From NCBI GenBank assembly GCA_945873105.1, contig CAMCBW010000016.1, positions 1 through 64,000 on the forward strand: a stretch of 64,000 nucleotides of DNA, read 5' to 3'. The DNA comes from Tangfeifania diversioriginum (GTDB lineage: Bacteria > Bacteroidota > Bacteroidia > Bacteroidales > Prolixibacteraceae). This document shows positions 6,301 to 16,118 of this stretch, one piece after another. The position numbers and the translations under genes were made by a program. The notes under the pieces are model-generated. The model was not told where the DNA came from. It ran no database searches and saw nothing but the letters and a program-made list of their open reading frames with translations. Positions within the stretch are counted from its first letter, which is position 1. The number at the start of each line of letters is the position of its first letter.

Positions 6301-9096
6301 CTATTTGTATAGTATTGGATTACCCAACCCTACTTCTTTCAGTGGTTCCAACTGGGTTTTGGCATCTCCCACCACCACATAATACATCTTGGCCGGATCA
6401 ATGTACTTTTTGGCCATTTGAAGTTGTTTGTCGGTGGTCAATCCTTTGATATATTTCTCTTCCTGTTTGATGTAATCCGCAGGCAGATTGAAATCAGTCA
6501 TGGTATTCAGCATGCCCAGCAGGCCGTTCAACGTCTCAAACCTCAGGGCATTCCCTTTCAGAAGTGAAGATTTGGTGAAATCAACATACTCCTGCGGAAT
6601 GGCTTGCCGGTATTTTTCCATCTCCGTCTTGAAGATGGTGACAGATTCCAGGGTGGAATTGGTACGTACCTTTGAAGAGGCGGTAAACTGCCCATAATCC
6701 TTTGCTCCATAGAAGCTTGACCTCGCACCATAGGTAAATCCTTTCTCCTCCCGCAGGATGAGGTTCAGGTTGCCATTGAAGGAACCACCCAGCTTATAAT
6801 TTGCTACATAGGCAGGATAGTAATCAGGATTGGTACGTGGCATGGAGGGTGTGCCAATCGAGATAACGGATTGCTTGGCTCCCGGTACATCCACGAAATA
6901 GATCTGAGATTTTTCAGGGGCTGCAGGTACTTTGATGGCTGGAAGTTCGACTGTTTTGGCAGCCCATTTGCTGTTGAGTGCAGACAGCGATTTCTCTACC
7001 TTGGCCTGTTCCACATCCCCAACAATTAGGAATTTCGAAATGGAAGGAGAGATGTATTTGCTGTAGTACTCCTTCAGGTCGTCCAGGGTAATGGCGGCAA
7101 CCGAAGCTTCTGTTCCTGAAGCATCTACAGCCAGGATACTGTTGCCAAAGACCAGCTTGTTGAGTGTAACCGATGCAAGGTACTCCGGATTGGCAGCATT
7201 CCTTTTCAGGTTGTTGATGTTCCTGTTTTTGACAATGTCAAATTGCTCCTTGTCCCACCGGGGTTCCAAAAGTATCTCTTCCACCAGGGCCAGGGTCTTC
7301 TCGAAATTACGGGTCAGAGTGCTGACTGAAATGGAAACATCTTCATTTCCTGACATCACCCTGATGTCGGCGCCAAGAAGTCCGATGGCATCCTCCAACT
7401 GCTCGGGCGTCTTGTTTTTGGTCCCTTCATTCATCATCTGGGCCACCATGCTTGCTACCCCAGCCTTTTCAAGCTTATCCAGCTTGTGACCTCCATCGAT
7501 GTTGATGGAATATTGCACCAAAGGCAACTCATTCTGCATGATTCCCCAAATTTTCATTCCGTTCGGCAAGGAACTTGTCCAGGGTTTTGGAATGGTAACT
7601 TCCGGGTCAGGACCGGGTTGCGGTTTGATGGAACGATCCAGTTTGGTAACTGTTTTTACCACCTTTTCCTCCGCGACTGCCGCAGCCTTTACTTCAGCAG
7701 CTTTTGTCACATCCTCCTCGACAATACCGGCATTGACAGATCCTTCCGCAATCAATTTGAGGCTTCCCTTCGGTACAAAACTTGTTTCAACATAATTCTT
7801 TCCCTTCAGGTATTTTTCGTAGACTGCCTTTACATCCGCCATGGTTACAGCCTGGATGCTGGCCAGATCCTTTTTGTAGAATTCCGGATCCCCGGTATAC
7901 ATGGTATATTCAGCCAAAGTAAAAGCCTTGCTCTGTACACTCTCAAAGGAGTTGTAAAAGCGGGTCTCGTAGCTTGCCTTGATTCTGGTCAGATCTTCTT
8001 CCGAAAAGCCATCCTTCTCAAATTTTGCGAATCCTTCAAATATAGCCTTCTCAACATCGGTAAGATTCACCCCCGGGTTGGCCGATACTGAAAAGTTAAA
8101 TGAACCTGCCAACTCCTGGGAACCATTCCTGGCAAAAACCCTCGAGGTCAGCTTTTTCTCTTTGACCAGAATCGTGTAAATCGGTGATTTCTTGGAACCG
8201 GCCATCAGCTCACCCAGGAAATTGAGGGCATAGGCATCCTTCGAATAGCGTGGAGCCGTAGGAAATACCATCGTGAGCATCGGTACTTTGGCAAAGTTAT
8301 CTTCGTGGTACAATTTCACGGTAGTGGCGAGTGAAACAGGCATTGGTTTGCGTTTCTCAATGGCTACTCCCTTGGGTATCTCACCAAAGTATTTCTCCAC
8401 CATTGCCTTTACCTCACTCTTGTTGATATCCCCGGAGACAACCAATGTGGCATTGTTGGGGGCATAATATTTTTGGTGGAATGCCTTGACATCCTCTACC
8501 GTCGCACTGGTAAGATCCTTCATTTCGCCAATGACTGTCCAGCTGTAGGGATGCCCCTGTGGATAGAGGGTTTTGGCAATCAATCCGTAGTTGAAACCAT
8601 AGGCAGCGTTGTCGACACTTTCGCGTTTCTCGTTCTGTACAACATTTTGCTGGTTGACGAGGGCCGATTTGGTGACCATGCTCTCAAGGTAACCCATCCG
8701 GTCGGACTCCATCCACAAGGCCATTTCCAGGGCATTCTTCGGAACAACCTCATAGTAATTGGTGCGGTCCTGGCTGGTACTGCCATTCAAAGACCCCCCT
8801 GCTCCCTGGATATTTTTAAAAAATTGATCTTCAGGCACATTCTCAGATTTTTGAAACATCATGTGCTCAAACAAATGCGCAAATCCGGTCTTCCCCGTAA
8901 CCTCCCTGCTGGAGCCAACATGGTAATAAACAGCAACGGCCGCAATTGGATCAGACTTGTCCTCGTGCAGAACCACTGTCAACCCGTTTTTCAGGGTGTA
9001 CTTCTCAATCGGGATGGACAAACTGGCATCCTTTGCCTGCGTTTTCACCGATGCAAAAGTCAAAATGAACATCATGCACAAAACTGGTTTTTTCAT
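6301..9096 (-). CDS. Periplasmic M16-family zinc metalloprotease, two-module
   Basis: 931 aa with a signal peptide (about 1-21). The first M16 module carries the inverted zinc motif HLFEH (His74, Glu77, His78), followed by the expected distal Glu within an ENEKR-like region. A second M16 module (about 500-931) lacks the HxxEH motif and is the usual inactive half, as in pitrilysin-like clamshell proteases. It should degrade peptides in the periplasm. An Ala/Glu/Val-rich linker (about 455-485) joins the halves. It is monocistronic, flanked by the shared terminator and by an upstream word-repeat region. Confidence 0.92.
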   Translation of the reverse strand: MKKPVLCMMFILTFASVKTQAKDASLSIPIEKYTLKNGLTVVLHEDKSDPIAAVAVYYHVGSSREVTGKTGFAHLFEHMMFQKSENVPEDQFFKNIQGAGGSLNGSTSQDRTNYYEVVPKNALEMALWMESDRMGYLESMVTKSALVNQQNVVQNEKRESVDNAAYGFNYGLIAKTLYPQGHPYSWTVIGEMKDLTSATVEDVKAFHQKYYAPNNATLVVSGDINKSEVKAMVEKYFGEIPKGVAIEKRKPMPVSLATTVKLYHEDNFAKVPMLTMVFPTAPRYSKDAYALNFLGELMAGSKKSPIYTILVKEKKLTSRVFARNGSQELAGSFNFSVSANPGVNLTDVEKAIFEGFAKFEKDGFSEEDLTRIKASYETRFYNSFESVQSKAFTLAEYTMYTGDPEFYKKDLASIQAVTMADVKAVYEKYLKGKNYVETSFVPKGSLKLIAEGSVNAGIVEEDVTKAAEVKAAAVAEEKVVKTVTKLDRSIKPQPGPDPEVTIPKPWTSSLPNGMKIWGIMQNELPLVQYSINIDGGHKLDKLEKAGVASMVAQMMNEGTKNKTPEQLEDAIGLLGADIRVMSGNEDVSISVSTLTRNFEKTLALVEEILLEPRWDKEQFDIVKNRNINNLKRNAANPEYLASVTLNKLVFGNSILAVDASGTEASVAAITLDDLKEYYSKYISPSISKFLIVGDVEQAKVEKSLSALNSKWAAKTVELPAIKVPAAPEKSQIYFVDVPGAKQSVISIGTPSMPRTNPDYYPAYVANYKLGGSFNGNLNLILREEKGFTYGARSSFYGAKDYGQFTASSKVRTNSTLESVTIFKTEMEKYRQAIPQEYVDFTKSSLLKGNALRFETLNGLLGMLNTMTDFNLPADYIKQEEKYIKGLTTDKQLQMAKKYIDPAKMYYVVVGDAKTQLEPLKEVGLGNPILYK

Positions 9097-9103
9097 ATAA
9101 GTA

Positions 9104-9273
9104 AAAAATTAAGTGACTAAAGTGAGCTAAAGTGACTAAAGTGAACTAAAGTACTTAAAAAAGGGATTTGGGCCAAGGATTATTATTACCTTTTTGATTG
9201 TTAAAATGATTATGCTGGCAATAATCCCCAGCAAATGACCGGAGTCCCCAACTTTAGTCACTTTAGTCACTCG
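9104..9273. repeat. Word repeat AGTGACTAAAGTGA with inverted copy
   Basis: From 9104 to about 9158 the words GTGACTAAA / GTGAGCTAAA / GTGAACTAAA are repeated. Reverse-complement copies (TTTAGTCACTTTAGTCACT) lie at about 9252-9272, so the two can pair across about 90 bp. The region lies between the M16 start and the stop of the phosphatase gene. Confidence 0.75.
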
Positions 9274-9287
9274 CTTTCAACCTATGA

Positions 9288-9767
9288 TCAGGAGGCTTTA
9301 ACGTTTTCGGTTATTTCCCTGATCAATCCCTCACAAGCATCTTCCAAAATATCTATCACCAGTTCATAATCCCTGGTCTCACCGTAATAGGGATCCGGGA
9401 CGGAAGTGTAGCGCCTGTTGGCACAAAAATCGGTCATCTTGCGGATCTTCTCCTTCAACTTCCCGGTAGGGGCCATTCGGTTCAGATCCCTGATATTCTG
9501 GTCATCCATGCCAATGATCAGATCGAATGCCTCAAAATCCCGCTCCGGCTTAACAGGCCTGGAGATGGAGGTAAGGTCATAGCCTCGCTGAAGGGCTACC
9601 TTTTTCATTTTTGGATAGGCTCCCTCCCCTTTGTTGTAACCAACGATACCAGCCGAATCACAGGTAATTTTCTGGTCTAGACCCGCTCGCCCAAGAAGAT
9701 GACTGAAAATTCCTTCGGCGGCTGGAGAACGGCAAATATTGCCAAGGCAAACAAATAAAATTCTCAT
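9288..9767 (-). CDS. Low-molecular-weight protein-tyrosine phosphatase
   Basis: 159 aa, cytoplasmic. The N-terminus carries the P-loop CLGNICRS: nucleophile Cys7 and Arg13 (CX5R). The general acid Asp125 is in VPDPYYG. Length and motif positions are typical of LMW-PTPs such as Wzb/YwlE. It dephosphorylates protein tyrosine or arginine. No tyrosine kinase or capsule gene is adjacent, so its partner is unknown. Confidence 0.93.
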   Translation of the reverse strand: MRILFVCLGNICRSPAAEGIFSHLLGRAGLDQKITCDSAGIVGYNKGEGAYPKMKKVALQRGYDLTSISRPVKPERDFEAFDLIIGMDDQNIRDLNRMAPTGKLKEKIRKMTDFCANRRYTSVPDPYYGETRDYELVIDILEDACEGLIREITENVKAS

Positions 9768-9840
9768 ATTTTGTTAAAAAAGCTGAACAAAGAAAAGAAT
9801 AAAAATTCTTTTGGCACTCATTTTGTAACTTCACCGTGGA

Positions 9841-10006
9841 AAGCTATTGGCTGTTAGCCATTAGCTATTGGCTTTGGGTTTTGTGGAATTTGATTTTTTA
9901 ATGCAATTAATTTAAATCAAAATTTTATGTTTGCTTCACTATGGAGTACCGCGAATCAAAAGCTAAAAGCTAACGGCTAATAGCCAACAAATTTTGGCTA
10001 ACAGCC
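9841..10006. repeat. Word repeat of the AGCTATTAGC type, inverted pair
   Basis: Words such as AGCTATTGGCTGTTAGCC occupy 9841-9874, and complementary words (GCTAACGGCTAATAGCC and similar) occupy 9960-10006. They flank an AT-rich centre in the divergent region between the phosphatase and YccF genes. The same family recurs at 47494-47579 and 63888-64000. Confidence 0.8.
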
Positions 10007-10034
10007 TGAATATATACATAATACAATCAACACC

Positions 10035-10403
10035 ATGAGTCTTATCGGAAACATTATCTGGATTATTTTCGGAGGCCTTTTGTCCTTCCTAGGTTACCTC
10101 TGGGGAGGTTTGATCCTCTGTTGCACCATTATTGGCATTCCATGGGGTTTGCAAGCCATCAAAATAGGTATTGCCACACTGGCTCCATTCGGGAAATCTG
10201 TCCATTCAAATGGCGCCTCCATACCCATTCTCTCGTTTCTGCTGAATGTAATCTGGATCATCTTTGCAGGATTGTGGATCGCACTGACCCATCTCCTCTT
10301 TGGTATCCTGCTAAGCATCACCATCATCGGCATCCCATTCGGATTGCAACATTTCAAACTGATGCGGTTGAGCCTCTACCCGTTTGGGTATGATTTGATG
10401 TAG
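10035..10403 (+). CDS. YccF domain-containing inner-membrane protein
   Basis: 122 aa with about four hydrophobic segments arranged as two similar halves, each ending in an IIGIPxGLQ motif (near residues 37-44 and 97-104) followed by a short amphipathic stretch. This internal duplication with GIPWGLQA/GIPFGLQH is typical of the YccF (DUF307) family. Function is unknown. It is 41 bp upstream of cinA on the same strand and may be co-transcribed. Confidence 0.85.
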   Translation: MSLIGNIIWIIFGGLLSFLGYLWGGLILCCTIIGIPWGLQAIKIGIATLAPFGKSVHSNGASIPILSFLLNVIWIIFAGLWIALTHLLFGILLSITIIGIPFGLQHFKLMRLSLYPFGYDLM

Positions 10404-10444
10404 AAAACCAATCCCAATCTTCCAAAAATTCTGAACATCACTCC

Positions 10445-11692
10445 ATGAACATAGACATTATAACCATCGGCGATGAGATTCTGATCGGCCAGATCGTAGA
10501 CACCAACTCTGCCTGGATGGCAAAGAAACTCAACGACGAAGGGATCAATGTACGGCAAATTTCCAGCATCTCGGATGATCCGGGGCATATCGTGGAGGCT
10601 TTCAATGAATCTTCGCAGAAGGTGAAACTGGTATTGGTGACCGGCGGATTGGGGCCTACGAAGGACGACAAAACCAAGGATACCATCTGCGACTATTTCG
10701 GCACCAAATTGGTGCACGACCCCTCCGTCCTGAAAAACGTCGAGGAGCTACTCAGCAAACGGGGCATTGCGCTCAACCGGCTGAACCGCGACCAGGCCCT
10801 GGTTCCCGAAAACAGCCGTGTATTTGAGAACAAACTCGGCACCGCACCCGGATTGCTGCTGGAGAAAAATGGTTGCTCCTTCATCTTCATGCCCGGAGTT
10901 CCATTCGAGATGAAATACCTGATGGAGTTCGAAATCCTGCCCTATCTGAGGGAGAACTTCCAGACCTCCACCATTTACCACCGGACAGTATTGACCCAGG
11001 GGTTGCCGGAATCGATGCTGGCAGAAAAAATTTCGGCCTGGGAAGATGCCTTGCCTTCCTACATTAAGCTTGCCTATCTGCCAAGTCCGCAAGGGGTGAG
11101 GTTACGACTGTCGGCCAGGGGATTGGCTCAACCTGTTATGGAGGCCGACGTTGCCGGACAGGTGGTGAAATTGCAGAAACTAATTGCCCCCAACATTTAT
11201 GGTTTCGACGACGAATCGCCGGCAGCCAGTATCGGAAAAATCATGGCAGAGAGCGGTTGGACTGTCTCCACAGCCGAGAGTTGTACCGGAGGAGCAATTG
11301 CCCGACTTTTTACAGAAAATCCGGGCAGTTCAGCCTATTTCAAAGGTTCAGTCGTGGCCTACTCGAATGACATAAAAACGAAATTACTGAATGTTGACGC
11401 AGATCTTCTCCTGAACCATGGGGCTGTAAGCCGCGAAGTTGTGGAGAAAATGGCGTTGGAGTCCTGCAAACTTTTGGAAACTGATTTTTCCATTGCCACA
11501 TCCGGGATAGCCGGCCCGGGCGGAGGAACCGATGAGAAGCCGGTGGGTACCGTATGGATTGCCGTTGCAGGAATGGGAAAAGTGACCTCCCAACAATTTA
11601 ACTTTGGCAACGACCGCGAACGCAACATCATCAGAACTGGCCAAAATGGCTTGTTCATGCTGAGAAAATTAATACTTACCATAAAACAATGA
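10445..11692 (+). CDS. cinA: CinA-family nicotinamide-nucleotide amidohydrolase / competence-damage protein
   Basis: 415 aa. The N-terminal COG1058 domain (molybdopterin-binding fold, about 1-170) begins IDIITIGDEILIGQIVDTN and carries the VTGGLGPTKDD motif. The C-terminal PncC domain (about 250-415) has TAESCTGG and SGIAGPGGG, the amidase motifs that convert NMN to nicotinate mononucleotide. Together they recycle pyridine nucleotides. The stop codon overlaps the ATG of the AsmA gene by 4 bp, indicating translational coupling. Confidence 0.95.
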   Translation: MNIDIITIGDEILIGQIVDTNSAWMAKKLNDEGINVRQISSISDDPGHIVEAFNESSQKVKLVLVTGGLGPTKDDKTKDTICDYFGTKLVHDPSVLKNVEELLSKRGIALNRLNRDQALVPENSRVFENKLGTAPGLLLEKNGCSFIFMPGVPFEMKYLMEFEILPYLRENFQTSTIYHRTVLTQGLPESMLAEKISAWEDALPSYIKLAYLPSPQGVRLRLSARGLAQPVMEADVAGQVVKLQKLIAPNIYGFDDESPAASIGKIMAESGWTVSTAESCTGGAIARLFTENPGSSAYFKGSVVAYSNDIKTKLLNVDADLLLNHGAVSREVVEKMALESCKLLETDFSIATSGIAGPGGGTDEKPVGTVWIAVAGMGKVTSQQFNFGNDRERNIIRTGQNGLFMLRKLILTIKQ

Positions 11693-14148
11693 TGAACAAC
11701 AAGAAAATATTCCTGATCTCCGGAGCTGTAGGGATGGTACTGGCTTTGACAATTATGCTGATTCCGGTGCTCTTCAAAGGCAAAATTGTCAATGCTGTCA
11801 AGGAGATGGCCAACACCTCCCTGGTAGCCAAACTGGATTTCAAAACGGCCGAGGTCTCTCTTTTCAGGAACTTTCCACAGTTGGATCTCCGGCTGAACGA
11901 TTTAACCATTCGGGGAATCAATGAGTTTGAAGGTAAAACACTCCTGCAGGTCGGGACCCTTTCAACTTCAGTTTCACTCTCCTCCCTCTGGAAAAGCAAC
12001 GGCATTACGGTTTCTGCCATTCTCCTGGAAGATCCGAAGTTTGAACTGCTGGTGAACCCTACCGGGAAAGCCAATTGGGACATTGTGAAACCTGCCGCTG
12101 CAAATTCACCGGCAACCGAGAAAAAACCCATGGAAATTGAATTGTCAAAAATTCAGCTTCAAAATAGCATACTCACCTACCGGGATGACCAGTCAAAAAT
12201 ATTTTCAGGCTTTAAAGAAGGAAATTTTGAACTCTCAGGATCCCTGAAGGGGAGTGAAAGTAAACTGAAATTCAAGGGTAGTACCGATAGCCTCTTTTTT
12301 ACCAAAGGGGAGCATCCGCTGGTAAGCGGGATGAAGGTCAGTGGGGAGGGTACATTGCAAGCCAATTTCGACAAGAAGAGCTTCCAATTCCTCGACAACA
12401 AATTCAGGATCAACGATCTCCCATTGGCCCTCCAGGGAAGTTTCGCAATGGGAGACCAGGAAGACCAGTACGATCTCTCCTTTCGGTCTGAAGGTTCCTC
12501 CCTCAATGAATTGATAGGATTTTTGCCGCAGCACTACCAGCAAACATTGAAAAATTATGAAAAAGGAGGTACCTTGGCCTTCTCCGGAACTGTGAAAGGA
12601 GCCTATTCCAACCATACCTCCCCTGCCCTCCAGGCCAGTCTGAAATTGACGGAGGGCCGGATGAAATACCCTGGCATGCCATCAGAAATAGGTAAAATAG
12701 AAGTGGAAGCAAGGATTGAAAAACCCCAGGGAGTGATGGATTCACTGGTGTTCACCGTGGGAAAGATACAGGCAGAAATTTCGGGTCATCCGATCATTGC
12801 CAACCTGCTTGTCAAAACTCCGGTTAGCAATCCGCTCATAAAAGGTGCCATTGTAGGGGAGATAGATTTCCCCTCCTTAAAAAAGGCCATTCCCGTCGAT
12901 TCGATGGAAATTGGGGGAATCGTTCGGGCCAATGTACATTTCGACGGTCCCTGGTCGGCCATCGACAAGGGAGAGTACGACAAGTTTCAAACCAAAGGGG
13001 AGCTTTCGCTGTTGGATTTCTTTTACCGTTCTGCTGCTTTCCCGGAGAGATTAGGGGTCCAATCCGCGGCATTCACCTTCAACGCCAAAGAGGTCATCAT
13101 CTCCTCCATGAAGGGCAAACTCGGGACCAGCGACTTCACGGTAGATGGGTCGATTGCAGACTATTGGCCGTATATGCTGAAGAAGGGGATCCTCCTGGGT
13201 AATCTTAGGGTTAAATCGGACTTGCTGGATGTAACCCAGCTGATGAATGGCGGAAGGCAAACCATGGATACCGTGAATACAGAACCGTATGTCATTCCGG
13301 CAAGGGTAAACCTGACCCTCCTGGCCACTGTCAGCCGAATGCTTTACAACCGGATGGAGATCAGGGAGACCAACGGGAAACTGGTGGTAAACGACCAAAA
13401 ACTGACCCTCGACCAGCTCTCCATGAACCTGCTCGGCGGAAAGATGATCTTGTCGGGGCTCTATTTTGCCAAAGAGCAGCTCCCCGCAGACTTCAATTTC
13501 AAAATAGAGATCCAAAATTTTGACCTGCCTACGGCCTATCGATCGCTCGGAGTAGTCAGGCACATTCTACCCATTGCGGGAAAGAGCAAGGGGACTTTTA
13601 CTTCTGCAATGTCCCTCAACGGGAAATTGGGCAAGGATTATGCACCCTATTTCGAGACACTGAACGGAAACGGCCAGATTTCCGTTTCGAGCCTGGAACT
13701 CGTTGGGGCAGGAATGTTTGAAGAGGTGGGAAAATATTTCAGGAAGGATCTCTTTACCAATGTCAGAGTGAACGACTTCACCAGCAACATCGTCCTCACC
13801 AATGGCGCCCTATCCGTCGCTCCATTCACGACAAAGGTTGCCAACCAGGAGGTTACGGTTTCCGGAAGTCAGAGCCTTGCCCTGGATCTCAACTATCTGT
13901 TCTTCTTCAAAGTCAATAAAAATGACCTGAATTCTGAAGTTACCAGTTTCATCGGTATGGTCCCCGGAACCGAAAACATCGACAAATACCCGATCAAAAT
14001 CAATGTCGTGGGCAACCTGAAGAAACCGGAGGTCAAGGTTGACCTTTCGGAAGCCAAAGATTTGGTAGCCAGGGAGTTTTCAAAAAAAGCCAAAAACTCG
14101 CTACAGGATGTAGTCAAAAAATTTGGTTTGGATGGTCTGTTTAAATAG
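11689..14148 (+). CDS. AsmA-family inner-membrane-anchored protein
   Basis: 819 aa. A single N-terminal transmembrane anchor (about 7-28) is followed by a long periplasmic beta-rich chain: an AsmA N-domain (KLDFKTAEVSLFRNFPQLDLRLNDLTI) and an AsmA-like C-terminal region ending near VKKFGLDGLFK. AsmA-like proteins of the repeating-beta-groove type are linked to phospholipid transport or outer-membrane assembly. It overlaps cinA by 4 bp (ATGA). An ATG at 11692 is an alternative start. No clear terminator follows. Confidence 0.88.
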   Translation: MMNNKKIFLISGAVGMVLALTIMLIPVLFKGKIVNAVKEMANTSLVAKLDFKTAEVSLFRNFPQLDLRLNDLTIRGINEFEGKTLLQVGTLSTSVSLSSLWKSNGITVSAILLEDPKFELLVNPTGKANWDIVKPAAANSPATEKKPMEIELSKIQLQNSILTYRDDQSKIFSGFKEGNFELSGSLKGSESKLKFKGSTDSLFFTKGEHPLVSGMKVSGEGTLQANFDKKSFQFLDNKFRINDLPLALQGSFAMGDQEDQYDLSFRSEGSSLNELIGFLPQHYQQTLKNYEKGGTLAFSGTVKGAYSNHTSPALQASLKLTEGRMKYPGMPSEIGKIEVEARIEKPQGVMDSLVFTVGKIQAEISGHPIIANLLVKTPVSNPLIKGAIVGEIDFPSLKKAIPVDSMEIGGIVRANVHFDGPWSAIDKGEYDKFQTKGELSLLDFFYRSAAFPERLGVQSAAFTFNAKEVIISSMKGKLGTSDFTVDGSIADYWPYMLKKGILLGNLRVKSDLLDVTQLMNGGRQTMDTVNTEPYVIPARVNLTLLATVSRMLYNRMEIRETNGKLVVNDQKLTLDQLSMNLLGGKMILSGLYFAKEQLPADFNFKIEIQNFDLPTAYRSLGVVRHILPIAGKSKGTFTSAMSLNGKLGKDYAPYFETLNGNGQISVSSLELVGAGMFEEVGKYFRKDLFTNVRVNDFTSNIVLTNGALSVAPFTTKVANQEVTVSGSQSLALDLNYLFFFKVNKNDLNSEVTSFIGMVPGTENIDKYPIKINVVGNLKKPEVKVDLSEAKDLVAREFSKKAKNSLQDVVKKFGLDGLFK

Positions 14149-14346
14149 CAAATTCTATTGGAAGTCATCTTAAATCTTCAACATTTCGCTGTTCATGTAA
14201 CTTTACACACAATTCTTACTTTCCCACTAGTATTTTTTGAAATATTTGTATACATTCGTCTTAAACCAAATTCGGTTTTGGGATTTATTTATTTCGACCT
14301 GTTTCCACCAGCTTCCTAAATTCTAAACTGTCCGCATAATCCAGTT

Positions 14347-15027
14347 ATGACAGGTTTTTTAGATAACATAATCGATTCTATTCATAAGAACCTTTTGGTG
14401 GGTGATGCCTATCTAATTGTTTTAAAAGGACTTTGGATCACAATTTCAATCTCAGTCCTAAGCTTATTTTTTGGGACTATTCTTGGTGGAATTCTGTGTT
14501 CCCTTAGAATGTCAAAAATTAAATTATTGAAGGTCGCAGCTCATTTTGTGATAGCCGTTCTGCGGGGTAGCCCTGTTCTGCTAATTCTGATGATTCTCTA
14601 CTACGTAGTCTTTGCTGACAGCAGGATTGATGCAGTATACATAGCTGTAACCGCATTTGCACTAAACAGTGGTGCGCACATTGCAGAATTGATGCGCTCC
14701 TCTTTGGAAGCAGTGGATAAAAAACAATTGGAAGCTGCCCGGATGCTGGGATTCTCAAAGACGGGTGCATTTTTTGCCATCACCATTCCACAGGCCGGGA
14801 AAATTGCAAAACCGGTCTACCAAAGTGTAATTGTCAACTTGATACAATGGACTTCTGTGGTGGGTTATGTCACGATAACCGATTTGACCAGAACGGTAAA
14901 CAACATCGGGGCACGCACAGGTGATCCTTTTTTCGCACTATTCTTTGGCGTTTTGATTTATTTGGGATTATCCTATGCTGTCTTCGGTTTGTTTTCAATT
15001 GGGAGAAAGAGAGGTGAGTCAAGATGA
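14347..15027 (+). CDS. Polar-solute ABC transporter permease (HisM/GlnP type)
   Basis: 226 aa, about five transmembrane segments. The cytoplasmic EAA loop is EAARMLGFSKTGAFFAITIPQA (about 134-155), which contacts the ATPase. An N-terminal ILKGLWITISISVLSL segment is typical of the His/Glu/Gln permease family. It probably acts as a homodimer because no second permease is present. It overlaps the ATPase gene by 4 bp (ATGA). This class is not common in Bacteroidota, and the surrounding 14.2-19.7 kb is visibly more AT-rich than its neighbours, which hints at transfer. Confidence 0.9.
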   Translation: MTGFLDNIIDSIHKNLLVGDAYLIVLKGLWITISISVLSLFFGTILGGILCSLRMSKIKLLKVAAHFVIAVLRGSPVLLILMILYYVVFADSRIDAVYIAVTAFALNSGAHIAELMRSSLEAVDKKQLEAARMLGFSKTGAFFAITIPQAGKIAKPVYQSVIVNLIQWTSVVGYVTITDLTRTVNNIGARTGDPFFALFFGVLIYLGLSYAVFGLFSIGRKRGESR

Positions 15028-16118
15028 TAAGAATAAGTGGGCTATCTAAAAAATTCGGTGACCTGGTGGTTTTTGAAAACATCAACACCCACATTCTCAA
15101 AGGGGAATGTGTAGCAGTCATAGGCCCTTCAGGGACCGGTAAGAGTGTCTTCTTCCGTACCATTGCCATGCTGGAGAAACCAGACAGCGGCCACATTTTT
15201 ATCAAGGGAGTCGATATTACACAAAAAGCGGTAAACATCAACCAGATAAGGGAAAAAATGGGGATGGTCTACCAGGGATTTCACCTTTTCTCACATTTGA
15301 ATGTTCTGGATAACATCACGTTGGCTCCACAATTGGTAAAAAAACAAAACAAAGACAACGCTGAAAGAAAGGCAATGGAACTGCTCTCGCTGGTCGGTCT
15401 GGCCGAAAAAGCCAATTCCTACCCGCATCAACTCTCAGGAGGCCAGCAGCAACGAATAGCCATCGCGAGAAGTTTGGCGATGGAGCCCGAGATAATCCTG
15501 TTTGATGAGCCAACCTCGGCATTGGATCCTACCATGACCAGCGAAGTTTTATCAATCATCAGAAAACTCACCAAAATGGGGTTAACGCTGCTGATAGTTA
15601 CCCATGAAATGAATTTCGCAAAAGAGATCGCCAACCGAATTTTTTACATCGATGAGGGTGGAATTTATGAAGAGGGAACACCTACCGAGATTTTTGACCA
15701 TCCAAAAAAAGAAAAAACAAAGGCATTTATCAACAAATTGAAGGTATTCAGCTACCAAATTCAGTCAAGAAACTTCGACCATGTGAAGATGAATGCAGAA
15801 ATTGAAATTTTTTGTCAGAAATACAACCTTGGCGCCAAACAGGTATATCGTATCCAACTCTTCCTGGAAGAGTTGATTCTGGTCATATTTGCAAATTGTT
15901 TTAAAATTGCAACACCCAACATTGAAATTGCCATATCGTATTCAGATGAAACTACCGAAACTACAGTGATGGTCACTTACCAGGCAAATAATTTTAACCC
16001 TTTTCATTTCGAAAAGGAAGACCCCGACAACCTGGGTATGAACCTCATCACCAGAATGTCCAAAAAATATGAACACCATTGTGAAAAGGATTTAAATACG
16101 GTTCATGTCAAACTATAA
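15024..16118 (+). CDS. ABC transporter ATPase fused to a degenerate RsbW-like GHKL domain
   Basis: 364 aa. Residues 1-240 are a complete polar-amino-acid-type ABC ATPase: Walker A GPSGTGKS (34-41), Q-loop YQG (83-85), signature LSGGQ (137-141), Walker B ILFDEP (158-163), H-loop His194. Residues about 248-364 are an extra domain whose pattern (helix with LFLEEL, beta strands, then NLGMNLITRMSKKYEH and a final strand VHVKL) resembles anti-sigma kinases of the RsbW/SpoIIAB family. Key GHKL residues look lost: the N-box Asn position is Val286 and the G1 Asp region reads YQANNFNPF, so catalysis is doubtful and a regulatory or dimerising role is more likely. GlnQ-type ATPases are normally about 240 aa. 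The domain call is by eye. Confidence 0.8.
   Translation: MIRISGLSKKFGDLVVFENINTHILKGECVAVIGPSGTGKSVFFRTIAMLEKPDSGHIFIKGVDITQKAVNINQIREKMGMVYQGFHLFSHLNVLDNITLAPQLVKKQNKDNAERKAMELLSLVGLAEKANSYPHQLSGGQQQRIAIARSLAMEPEIILFDEPTSALDPTMTSEVLSIIRKLTKMGLTLLIVTHEMNFAKEIANRIFYIDEGGIYEEGTPTEIFDHPKKEKTKAFINKLKVFSYQIQSRNFDHVKMNAEIEIFCQKYNLGAKQVYRIQLFLEELILVIFANCFKIATPNIEIAISYSDETTETTVMVTYQANNFNPFHFEKEDPDNLGMNLITRMSKKYEHHCEKDLNTVHVKL

Noticed and set aside
14180-14225. CTGTTCA / ACTTTAC spaced 11 bp apart upstream of the ABC permease, a possible Pho box
   Set aside because: Only two weak matches, no third repeat and no TTTGC element at 14 bp; not comparable with the four real boxes.
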